Assembly (NCBI GenBank): GCA_039527025.1
Contig: BAAAJN010000002.1
Coordinates: 248,001-312,000 of the forward strand
Length of the DNA: 64,000 nucleotides
Source of the DNA: Microlunatus lacustris
GTDB taxonomy: Bacteria > Actinomycetota > Actinomycetes > Propionibacteriales > Propionibacteriaceae
Direction of reading: 5' to 3'
Position 1 is the stretch's first letter. Each line of letters starts with the position of its first letter. Shown in pieces: positions 36,029 through 44,799 of this stretch. The notes under the pieces were generated by a model. That model had not been told where the DNA came from, made no database searches, and saw only the letters and a program-made list of their open reading frames with translations. The position numbers were made by a program, and so were the translations under genes.

Positions 36029-36448
36029 TCAGAGCAGGTTGCGCAGCACGACGAAGAGGGCCGCAGCAGCCAGGCCCACGATCAACCACTGGGTGGGACG
36101 CACCTGGGCCAGCGGCACGGAGAGCCGAGCCGGGAGCCGGGCGGCAGGGCCACCGAGGGCCTCGACGGTCCACAGCACCCCCAGGACGGCGAGGACGACC
36201 AGGCCCACCAGCACGACGGGGTTGTAGGAGAAGGCGGCCACCACGTCGCCGTGCAGCAGTGCGGTGCCGAGCCGGGTACCGCCGCAGAGCGGGCACTCCC
36301 ACCCGGTCACCATCCGGAACGGGCACGGCAGACCTACGCCGGTGAGCGCGTACAGGGCACTGAGGCCCACGCCGCCGACGGCGAAACCCCCGAGGTAGGC
36401 GAGCCCGCGCGTGGCCCGGAAGGCGCGGCCCGGCCTCGATGTGCTCAC
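36029..36448 (-). CDS. DUF2752 family membrane protein
   Basis: 139 residues from GTG. Three membrane helices; the hallmark CPFRMVTGWECPLCGGTRLG with the CxxCGGTR box, then ALLHGDVVAAFSYNP, is diagnostic of DUF2752. The family is widespread in actinobacteria and Bacteroidetes and has no assigned role; the cysteine pair hints at thiol or metal chemistry at the membrane. It lies between nrdR and the lexA-divergent gene, on the same strand as both. No close operon partner is obvious: the gaps are 79 bp upstream and 263 bp downstream. Confidence 0.82.
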   Translation of the reverse strand: MSTSRPGRAFRATRGLAYLGGFAVGGVGLSALYALTGVGLPCPFRMVTGWECPLCGGTRLGTALLHGDVVAAFSYNPVVLVGLVVLAVLGVLWTVEALGGPAARLPARLSVPLAQVRPTQWLIVGLAAAALFVVLRNLL

Positions 36449-36527
36449 CGCGCCATTCTGCCCTCGACCCCGACCAGCAGCACGATCGCGCGCGACCGAG
36501 GAGCCGTCCAGATCGGAGGGGGCGAGC

Positions 36528-36908
36528 TCAGGGTTGGACGAGGACCGTCTGGCCAGCGCCGGTGTACCCCTCGCCGGTCACCCGCAGGGCCGTCAGCCCG
36601 ACGACGGTCAGGGCGGCGGTGACGATCAGCAGCCCGGTGACCAGCACCAGGGCGATCCCCCGGTCGGTCAGCCGCCAGCCCGCTCCCGCGGCCGCTGGCC
36701 GAGGTGCCGGCGCGTCGACCGTGCAGCCCTGCGGCCGCAGGACGCGCGTTCCCCCGGCCAGCGGCCGGGCGGGACGGGCCTGGGGACCAGTCCCCCGCCC
36801 AGCACGACGCCCCGGACGTCCCGGGGCTCGGGTCGGCGCTGCCGGCCGGGTGGTGCGCGGACCGGCTGGGGCAGCACCCTGGGGTGCCTCGAGGGTGGTG
36901 ACGTCCAT
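36528..36908 (-). CDS. Small single-helix membrane protein divergent from lexA (ChiZ/DivS position)
   Basis: 126 residues from ATG 36908 with GAGGAG 7 nt upstream. A basic, Pro/Arg-rich cytoplasmic half precedes one membrane helix (IALVLVTGLLIVTAALTVVGLTA) and a short outer tail GEGYTGAGQTVLVQP. The gene beside lexA in mycobacteria (Rv2719c/chiZ) and corynebacteria (divS) is a damage-induced division inhibitor with the same topology; ChiZ also has a LysM domain, which is absent here. Two abutting SOS boxes sit 22 bp before this ATG. Role as an SOS division inhibitor is inference from position and topology. Confidence 0.65.
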   Translation of the reverse strand: MDVTTLEAPQGAAPAGPRTTRPAAPTRAPGRPGRRAGRGTGPQARPARPLAGGTRVLRPQGCTVDAPAPRPAAAGAGWRLTDRGIALVLVTGLLIVTAALTVVGLTALRVTGEGYTGAGQTVLVQP

Positions 36909-36929
36909 GGCCAAGCTCCTCAGGAGGTG

Positions 36930-36961
36930 TCGAACACCCGTTCGATAGAACGTGTGTTTGA
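36930..36961 (-). promoter_or_regulatory. Two abutting LexA (SOS) boxes
   Basis: TCGAACACCCGTTCGA (36930-36945) is a perfect TCGAAC-N4-GTTCGA site. TAGAACGTGTGTTTGA (36946-36961) follows directly with one mismatch per arm. They lie between the probable promoter and the ribosome site of the gene starting at 36908. Confidence 0.85.
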
Positions 36962-36996
36962 TTTGTACCGCACCAGGCGACGGCTGCCAAGCACAT

Positions 36997-37012
36997 TCGA
37001 ATGCGTGTTCGA
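36997..37012 (-). promoter_or_regulatory. Third LexA (SOS) box
   Basis: TCGAATGCGTGTTCGA matches TCGAAC-N4-GTTCGA with one mismatch. It is closer to the divergent gene than to lexA. Confidence 0.75.
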
Positions 37013-37049
37013 CCTCGGGTCGAGGGTTGACCGCTGTGCTCATGACGCC

Positions 37050-37071
37050 ACTCCACCAGGGACCACTGACA
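37050..37071 (-). promoter_or_regulatory. Possible PafBC-type promoter toward the lexA-divergent gene
   Basis: Read on the minus strand: TGTCAGTG, 8 bp, TGGAGT. The TGTCRGTG half is perfect; the -10 lacks the usual A at position 2. An ATG follows the -10 by 6 nt (37043), as at dinG and lhr, and opens a frame continuous with the gene starting at 36908. Confidence 0.5.
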
Positions 37072-37120
37072 GTTTTCGGCGGTCGGCGCCGCTGACCCGC
37101 CTCGCCGGTTCGCGACACGC

Positions 37121-37161
37121 TCGAACAGGTGTTTGATTTCACCTGCGGGCTTCCCTAGATT
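37121..37161 (+). promoter_or_regulatory. lexA promoter with overlapping LexA box
   Basis: SOS box TCGAACAGGTGTTTGA (37121-37136, one mismatch) overlaps the -35 TTGATT (37133-37138); 17 bp later comes TAGATT (37156-37161), 7 nt before the lexA ATG. This is a direct autorepression layout with a leaderless mRNA. Confidence 0.82.
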
Positions 37162-37168
37162 CAGCCGC

Positions 37169-38008
37169 ATGGCAGACCGTGAAGACCCCACTCCCGCCGC
37201 CGACCCTGCACCGGCCCCTCGCGCCCGCAAGCGCGGCCGGCCCAGCGCGGCCGAGGTCGAGGCGCAGCTCGGAGCGAGCGGCACCGTCCGCTCCCTGCCC
37301 GACGGCCCGGCCGACGCGCACGGGCTGACGCCCCGCCAGCGCCGGATCCTCGAGGTCATCAAGGAGGCCGTGGACAGCCGCGGCTACCCGCCCAGCATCC
37401 GTGAGATGGGCGAGTCGGTGGGTCTGGCGAGCTCCTCGAGCGTGGCCCACCAGCTCAAGACGCTGGAGCAGAAGGGGTTCCTGCGCCGCGACCCCAACCG
37501 CCCCCGGGCTCTGGAGGTGCTTCTGCCGGGCGAGGCCGACAGCCGTTCGACGGTGCCGGCGCCCGGCCCGGTCCGGCCGGCCGTCACGGCCGAGGCGGAG
37601 CCCGACGTCACCGGCCGTGGCGACGCCTACCCGGCCCCGGTGCACGTCCCGGTCCTCGGGCGGATCGCGGCCGGCGGCCCGATCCTCGCCGAGGAGCAGA
37701 TCGAGGACGTGTTCGCCCTGCCGCACCAGCTGGTCGGCCAGGGGACGATGTTCCTGCTCGAGGTCCGCGGCGACTCGATGATCGAGGCGGCCATCTGCGA
37801 CCGTGACTGGGTGGTCGTGCGGCAGCAGCCGACGGCGGACAACGGTGACATCGTGGCGGCTCTGCTCAACGACGAGGCCACCGTCAAGACCTTCAAGCGG
37901 ACCGACGGCCAGGTCTGGCTCATGCCGCACAACCCCGCCTACGACCCCATCGACGGCAACCACGCCTCGATCCTGGGCAAGGTCGTGGCGGTCCTGCGCA
38001 AGGTGTGA
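37169..38008 (+). CDS. lexA: SOS repressor LexA
   Basis: 279 residues. Winged helix at about 50-120 (LTPRQRRILEVIKEAV, YPPSIREMGESVGLASSSSV); linker; then the self-cleaving domain with scissile Ala168-Gly169 in GRIAAGGPI, catalytic Ser203 in RGDSMIEAA and Lys240 in ATVKTF. The N-terminus has a ~45-residue basic and Pro/Ala-rich extension before the DNA-binding domain. RecA filaments trigger its cleavage, releasing SOS genes; recA is in the same window. ATG 37169 follows TAGATT by 7 nt. Confidence 0.97.
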   Translation: MADREDPTPAADPAPAPRARKRGRPSAAEVEAQLGASGTVRSLPDGPADAHGLTPRQRRILEVIKEAVDSRGYPPSIREMGESVGLASSSSVAHQLKTLEQKGFLRRDPNRPRALEVLLPGEADSRSTVPAPGPVRPAVTAEAEPDVTGRGDAYPAPVHVPVLGRIAAGGPILAEEQIEDVFALPHQLVGQGTMFLLEVRGDSMIEAAICDRDWVVVRQQPTADNGDIVAALLNDEATVKTFKRTDGQVWLMPHNPAYDPIDGNHASILGKVVAVLRKV

Positions 38009-38033
38009 GGCCCCTACGGCGTCGGGTGCGGCC

Positions 38034-40107
38034 TCAGGCCTGGCCGGACAGCCGCCGCAGCGCCTGCACCACGGTCTCCCGGTCGCTCGTCTGCCACATC
38101 GGCGGCATGGAGGCCCGCAGGAAGCTGCCGTAGCGCGCCGTCGCCAACCGCGGGTCGAGGACGGCCACCACGCCCCGGTCATCGGTGCGGCGGATCAGCC
38201 GACCGGAGCCCTGAGCCAGCAGCAGGGCGGCGTGCGTCGCCGCCACGCTCATGAAGCCGTTGCCGCCAGACTCGGCCACGGCCCGCTGCCGGGCCAGGGT
38301 GAGCGGCTCGTCGGGCCGCGGGAACGGCACCCGGTCGATGATGACCAGCGAGCAGGTCGGGCCCGGCACGTCGATCCCCTGCCACAGCGACAGGGTGCCG
38401 AAGAGGCTGGTCTGCTCCTCGGCGACGAACCGGCGGGTGAGCTCGGACAGCTGGGCGTCGCCCTGGCAGAGCACGGTCTGCTTGGGCAGCTGCTTGCGCA
38501 CGTGCACTGCCGCCGCCTCGGCGGCCCGGCGGGAGGAGAACAGCCCCAGGGTCCGGCCGCCCGCGGCCCAGACCAGCTCCGCGATCTCGGTCAGCACCTC
38601 CGCCGGCATGCCGTCGCGGCCCGGGGCCGGCATGGAGCGGGTGAGGTAGAGGATGCCCTGGCGCCCGTAGTCGAAGGGCGAGCCCACGTCGAGCGCGCGC
38701 CAGCGCACCGGCGCGTCCTCGTCGCTGGTGCCGCCGTCGGTGTCGGTGACCGAGCTGGCCGGCTCGTCGGTGCTGTCGTCGCGCTCGGCGGCGCGGAGCC
38801 CGACGCTGCCGGCGATCTGGGTGAATTCTCCGCCCAGCTTCAGGGTGGCCGAGGTGAGCACCGTCGTCGCCTCGCCGAAGACCGCGCTGCGCATCAGGCC
38901 GGCGACGCTGAGCGGCGCCACCCGGGCCGCCCGGCCCATCCGCTCGGACTCGCTCACCCAGACGACGTCGGTGGCGTGCAGCGCGGCCATCCGCTCGGCC
39001 ACGTCGAAGACCTCCTTGACCGCGGCCGCGGCCTGGCGCTTCTCCCCGTCGGCCTTGTCGTCTCCGCCGCTCATCTGGCTGACCGCGGCGCGGGCCGCGT
39101 CCCGGACGGTGGCACAGCCCTCGACGAAGGCCGACGAGGTGTCCTCCACCCGCTCGAGCGGCGCGCTCTCCAGCGCCGACCGCAGCGCCTCCGCCGACTC
39201 CAGCAGATCCAGGGCGACGTCGTCGTCCAGGTGCACCATCGCCCGCCGGGCGACCCGCTCGATCTGGGTCGGGGTCAGCTCGGCCGAGGCGGCGCCGGTC
39301 ACCCGCGCGACCAGCTCGTGGGCCTCGTCGATGATGACGGCCGAGTGCTCGGGCAGGGCCGTGCCCCCGTGCATGGCGTTGATGGCCAGCAGGGCGTGGT
39401 TGGTGACCACCAGGTCAGCCCCGCGGGCGGCCTCCCGGGACTTCTCGACGAAGCACTCGTCGCCGAACGGGCAGCGCTGTGCGCCGAGGCACTCCCGGAC
39501 GGGGATGGAGACCTGCTGCCACCCACGGTCGGTGTGGCTGGGGGCCCCGTCCCGGTCGGCGAGGCCGCCGGAGGTCGCCTCCTCCTCGGCCCACTCCCGC
39601 AGCGCGAGCACCTCCGCACCGAGCGCCGACTCCGGGGTCGCCTTCGGGGTGATGGTGCTGGCCAGGTCGGCGGCACTGATCAGGGTGCTCTGGTCGGTCT
39701 CGCTGCCGTCGCGGACGCAGCAGGCAGGCGTAGTTGGTGCGGCCCTTGAGCACGGCGTGCTTGGGCCGGCGGCCGGTGACCTTCTGGACGGCGTCCAGGG
39801 CGGCGGGGATGTCGTTGTCGGCCAGCTGGGACTGCAGCGCCAGCGTCGCAGTGGCGATGACGATCCGCTCCCGGGACCGGGCCAGCCGGACCAGCGTGGG
39901 TGCGAGGTAGCCCAGCGACTTGCCCGTGCCCGTGCCGGCCTGGATCAGCAGGTGCCGACCGGTGGCCAGGGCGTCGTCGACGGCGTCGGCCATGGCCACC
40001 TGGCCCGGCCGCTCGCGGCCGCCGATCTTCTCCACGGCGGCGACGAGGACGTCGCGGTGACCGGCCCGGGCCGCCGGCGCGCGGGTCGTGGTCGCGGTGG
40101 GGGTCAC
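38034..40107 (-). pseudogene. dinG: DinG-type XPD-like helicase, interrupted by one frameshift
   Basis: Two adjoining frames make one ~690-residue helicase. The first (from GTG 40107) has QAGTGTGKSLGYL, ATATLALQSQL and GRTNYACLL. At about 39717 the frame changes; the second continues VRDGSETDQSTLI, then ECLGAQRCPFGDECF (with the earlier Cys, a 4Fe-4S ligand set), VIIDEAHEL and QGSGRLIRR to the stop at 38034. Restoring two bases in CTGCTGCGTCCGC would give LLRVRDG. The protein as read would end soon after the first iron-sulphur cysteine. It may be a sequencing error or a true mutation. Confidence 0.85.
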
Positions 40108-40113
40108 CGCAGA

Positions 40114-40135
40114 ACTCTAACGGCCACCACCGACA
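40114..40135 (-). promoter_or_regulatory. PafBC-type (RecA-NDp) promoter of dinG
   Basis: On the minus strand TGTCGGTG (40135-40128), 8 bp, then TAGAGT (40119-40114): a full match to TGTCRGTG-N8-TAnnnT. The dinG GTG (40107) lies 6 nt past the -10, so the transcript would be leaderless. Confidence 0.82.
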
Positions 40136-40201
40136 GCAGCACCGGCGCGCGAGGGACCTGTGGACCGCCCGCACCGGCCGCTGTGGACCAGAGGACCGGG
40201 G

Positions 40202-41722
<1,521 letters not shown>

Positions 41723-41802
41723 CGTCCGTCCAGGGTCTCACGGGGCGGCAACCGTCGCCGAGGGCATTTCCTCCGCCCCCGGCGGCGGGTCCTGCTGACC
41801 GC

Positions 41803-42570
41803 TCAGAAGAGCGTGTAGCCGCCGTCGATGACCAGCACCTCACCGGTGATGAACCCGGACGCGGCCGAGGCCAGGAACACCACGCTCGGGCCCAGCTCCT
41901 CCGGCAGGGCGTAGCGCTGCATCGGGGCGTCCTCGATCCAGTGCCGACGGAACTCCGGGCTGTCCACCGGGGCCATCTCCGTCTTGGTGTAGCCGGGGGC
42001 GAGCGCGTTGACCCGCACGCCCATCGGCGCCCACTCCGCGGCCAGCGACTTGGTCAGCTGGTGCACGGCGGCCTTGGACGCGTTGTAGCCGGGCTGGTGC
42101 TGGGGGCGGTTGACGATCTGGGCGGAGATCGAGCCGATGTTGATGATGGCGCCGCTGCCCTGCTCCACCATCACGCGGCCGAAGGCCTGGGCGCAGTTCC
42201 AGACCCCGGTGACGTTGACGTCCATCACCGAGCTCCACTCCTCGGGGGTGACCTCGAGGGCCGGACGGTGGACGCAGAAGCCGGCGTTGTTGACCAGCAC
42301 GTCGACCTTGCCGAGGCCGGCGACGGACTCCTCGACGGCTCGCTGCACCTCCTCGGGGTGGGTGACGTCGGCGGTCACCACGTGGGCGCGCACGCCGAGC
42401 TGCTCCACCTCGGCCTTGGTGCGGGCGCCGGCGTCGGCGTCGCGGACGAGCAGGACGACGTCGCTGCCCGCCTCCGCCAGGGCCGTGACGAGCGCACGGC
42501 CGATGCCGCGGTTCGCCCCCGTCACCACCGAGACCTTGCCGGCGAGCGAGAACGTGTCCAGGACTGCCAC
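41803..42570 (-). CDS. Short-chain dehydrogenase/reductase (SDR)
   Basis: 255 residues from GTG 42570. Classical SDR: TGANRGIGRALV (cofactor loop), VNNAGF, the catalytic Ser in NIGSISAQ, YNASK (Tyr/Lys) and APGYTKTEM. Closest in style to 3-oxoacyl-ACP or gluconate-5-dehydrogenase-like reductases, but the substrate is unknown. The start codon's G is shared with the stop (TAG) of dapF, so translation is coupled to it. Why an SDR travels with lysine and tRNA-modification genes is unclear. Confidence 0.88.
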   Translation of the reverse strand: MAVLDTFSLAGKVSVVTGANRGIGRALVTALAEAGSDVVLLVRDADAGARTKAEVEQLGVRAHVVTADVTHPEEVQRAVEESVAGLGKVDVLVNNAGFCVHRPALEVTPEEWSSVMDVNVTGVWNCAQAFGRVMVEQGSGAIINIGSISAQIVNRPQHQPGYNASKAAVHQLTKSLAAEWAPMGVRVNALAPGYTKTEMAPVDSPEFRRHWIEDAPMQRYALPEELGPSVVFLASAASGFITGEVLVIDGGYTLF

Positions 42571-43409
42571 TACCCCTCCTCGGGTACCAGGACCTCGCCG
42601 GAGGCGATGAGCACCGCCGGCCCGGTCAGATGGGCCTGGTCCACGGCGAGCTCGACCTCGACCTCGCCGCCAGGCACCTCGACACGATAGGTGACCGGCA
42701 GCGGAGCGGTGTCACCGGTGTGCACGCGGGCGGCGGCTGCGGCCGCGACGGTGCCGGTGCCGCAGGAGCGGGTCTCCCCCACCCCGCGCTCGTGCACCCG
42801 CATGGCGATGTGGCCCGGGCCGAGGACCCGGACGAACTCGACGTTGACGCCCTCGGGGAACACCGCGGCCGGGAACGTCGGCGGGGCGTGCAGGTCCAGA
42901 GCCGCCAGGTCGTCGACGAACGCGACGCCGTGCGGGTTGCCGACGTCGGCGGGCAGCACCCGGTGCTCGGTCCCGTCGGCCGTCCGGATGGTGACCGGAG
43001 CCCCCGACCGGTCGACGCGCACCGGTCCCATCGACACCCGGATCCGGGTGTCGGGCAGCACCGTCGCCTCCTTGAGGCCCGAGCGGGTGGCCACCTGCAC
43101 CGTCGGCCCGCTGGCGAGGTCGTGGTCCAGCAGGTAGCGGACGAACAGCCGCAGCCCGTTCCCGCACATCTGGGCCACCGACCCGTCGGCGTTGCGGTAG
43201 TCCATGAACCACAGCGAGCCGTCGCCGTCCCACTCGGGCACGTGCCGGGCGCGGACGGCGCGGAGCAGACCGTCGCCGCCGATCCCCGCGTGCCGGTCGC
43301 AGAGGTAGCGGACCTCGGCCGGTCCCACCTGCATGGTGTCGTCCCGGTCGAGCAGGACCACGAAGTCGTTCTCGGTCCCGTGCCCCTTGCTGAACGACCA
43401 CCTGCGCAT
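42570..43409 (-). CDS. dapF: Diaminopimelate epimerase
   Basis: 279 residues. Both catalytic cysteines are in their motifs: MCGNGLRLFVRYL (first) and SCGTGTVAAAAAA (second). GHGTENDFVVLLD at the N-terminus and VGNPHGVAFVDD are also typical. It converts LL- to meso-diaminopimelate, the last but one step to lysine and the cross-linking residue of actinobacterial peptidoglycan. It starts 4 nt after the miaA stop and overlaps the SDR start by one base, so the three genes form a tight operon. Confidence 0.96.
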   Translation of the reverse strand: MRRWSFSKGHGTENDFVVLLDRDDTMQVGPAEVRYLCDRHAGIGGDGLLRAVRARHVPEWDGDGSLWFMDYRNADGSVAQMCGNGLRLFVRYLLDHDLASGPTVQVATRSGLKEATVLPDTRIRVSMGPVRVDRSGAPVTIRTADGTEHRVLPADVGNPHGVAFVDDLAALDLHAPPTFPAAVFPEGVNVEFVRVLGPGHIAMRVHERGVGETRSCGTGTVAAAAAARVHTGDTAPLPVTYRVEVPGGEVEVELAVDQAHLTGPAVLIASGEVLVPEEG

Positions 43410-43413
43410 GACC

Positions 43414-44394
43414 TCAGTCTCCCAGAGGCAACGGGTGCTGCCCGCCGTCGACCACCGGGCCGCCGCGCCCCTCGCCGTCCGGACCGGCGACCGCGAGCGC
43501 GGCGTCGACCAGGTCGGGGGCGTCCCAGTCCAGCCAGCTGATCCGGGGGTCGCGGGGGAACCAGCCGCCCTGCCGGCGGGCGAAGCGGCGAGTCCCCCGG
43601 ACGGTCTGCGCGCGGGCCTCGTCCTCGCTCAGCTCGCCGTCGAGGTGGGCCAGCAGCTGCCGGTACCCGAGCGCCCGGGAAGCGGTGACGCCCTCGCGCA
43701 GCCCCGGTGACCGCGCGGCGAGACCGCGGACCTCGTCGACGAAGCCGGCGGCCCACATCGCGTCGACCCGCTGGGCGATCCGGGCGTCGAGGGTCACCCG
43801 GTCGATCCGCAGCCCGATCTGCACGACGCCGGGCAGGGCGTAGCGGTGCACGGGCAGGGTGGCGGCGTAGGGCGCGCCGGTCAGCTCGACCACCTCCAGC
43901 GCGCGCACCAGCCGGCGGCCGTTGGCCGGACCGATGGTCGCGGCCGAGGCCGGGTCTAGGGCGGTCAGCCGGGCGTGCAGGATCTCCGGGCCGACCGCGG
44001 CCAGCTCGCCCTCCAACCGGGCCCGGGTCTCGGCGTCGGTGCCGGGGAAGACGAAGTCGTCGACGACCGCGCGGACGTAGAGGGCCGAGCCACCGACCAC
44101 GACGGGGATGACGCCGCGGTCGCGGCAGTCCGCGATCGCCGTCCGGGCCAGCTGCTGGAACTCGGCGACGGTCGCGGTCTGGGTCACGTCGAAGATGTCG
44201 AGCAGGTGGTGCGGGACCCCGCCCCGCTCCTGCGGCGTCGGCTTCGCCGTCCCGATGTCCATCCCGCGGTAGACGAGCATCGAGTCGGCGTTGACCACCT
44301 CCGCCGGACGACCCCGCTCCCGGTAGCGGCGCGCCAGCGCCACCGCCAGCGCCGACTTGCCGACGGCCGTCGGACCCACCAGCACCACCGTCAC
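43414..44394 (-). CDS. miaA: tRNA dimethylallyltransferase
   Basis: 326 residues from GTG 44394, just before VVLVGPTAVGKSALAVALA (P-loop). Other MiaA marks are NADSMLVYRGMDIGTAKPT, GVPHHLLDI, VVGGSALYVRA, and the C-terminal RRFARRQGGWFPRD. It adds a dimethylallyl group to A37 of tRNAs that read U-starting codons. miaB, which thiolates the product (ms2i6A), is on the same strand just upstream (44800-46299). It heads the miaA-dapF-SDR-hflX group. Confidence 0.95.
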   Translation of the reverse strand: MTVVLVGPTAVGKSALAVALARRYRERGRPAEVVNADSMLVYRGMDIGTAKPTPQERGGVPHHLLDIFDVTQTATVAEFQQLARTAIADCRDRGVIPVVVGGSALYVRAVVDDFVFPGTDAETRARLEGELAAVGPEILHARLTALDPASAATIGPANGRRLVRALEVVELTGAPYAATLPVHRYALPGVVQIGLRIDRVTLDARIAQRVDAMWAAGFVDEVRGLAARSPGLREGVTASRALGYRQLLAHLDGELSEDEARAQTVRGTRRFARRQGGWFPRDPRISWLDWDAPDLVDAALAVAGPDGEGRGGPVVDGGQHPLPLGD

Positions 44395-44547
44395 GGCGAC
44401 CAGTGTCGCCCAGCCCGTGGGGCGGTCCTGCGGGTGTCCGGAACCCTGCGGTTGAGCGCGGGCACCCCTCAGGGCACGCTGGAGGGGTTGCGGTGGCCTG
44501 CCGGCCTCGCACAGCTGACCAGCCACCCGACCGAGAGGCGACACCCG

Positions 44548-44742
44548 ATGGGCATCTTCGACAAGGCCAAGGACATGCTGAACCAGCACCCCGACAAGGT
44601 CGAGCAGGGCCTGGACCGCGCGGCCGGCCTGGCCGACCGGAAGACCGGTGGCCAGCACGCCGACAAGATCGACAAGGGCGTCGGTGTCGCCAAGGAGAAG
44701 CTCGGAGACTTCCTGCGCAAGGACACGCCGCCGCCGGCCTGA
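44548..44742 (+). CDS. MT0933-type antitoxin-like small protein, no toxin partner
   Basis: 64 residues with GAGAGG 9 nt upstream of the ATG. MGIFDKAKDMLNQHPDKVEQ and the rest, rich in Lys/Asp/Gly with KTGGQHADKIDKGV, match the family of Rv0909 (MT0933). In M. tuberculosis that gene is paired with a toxin, Rv0910; here the next gene is on the other strand and no toxin is present. Many such orphans look like CsbD-type hydrophilic stress proteins, an alternative reading. It is followed by a terminator and is monocistronic. Confidence 0.75.
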   Translation: MGIFDKAKDMLNQHPDKVEQGLDRAAGLADRKTGGQHADKIDKGVGVAKEKLGDFLRKDTPPPA

Positions 44743-44754
44743 CCTCGCCCCCGC

Positions 44755-44784
44755 AGCCCCGTCGGTCCTCGGACCGGCGGGGCT
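44755..44784 (+). terminator. Terminator after the antitoxin-like gene
   Basis: AGCCCCGTCGGTCC pairs with GGACCGGCGGGGCT (one G-U) over 14 bp with a 2-nt loop, 12 bases past the stop codon. It is shared with convergent miaB. Confidence 0.75.
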
Positions 44785-44799
44785 GTCACGTCCCCGGGC

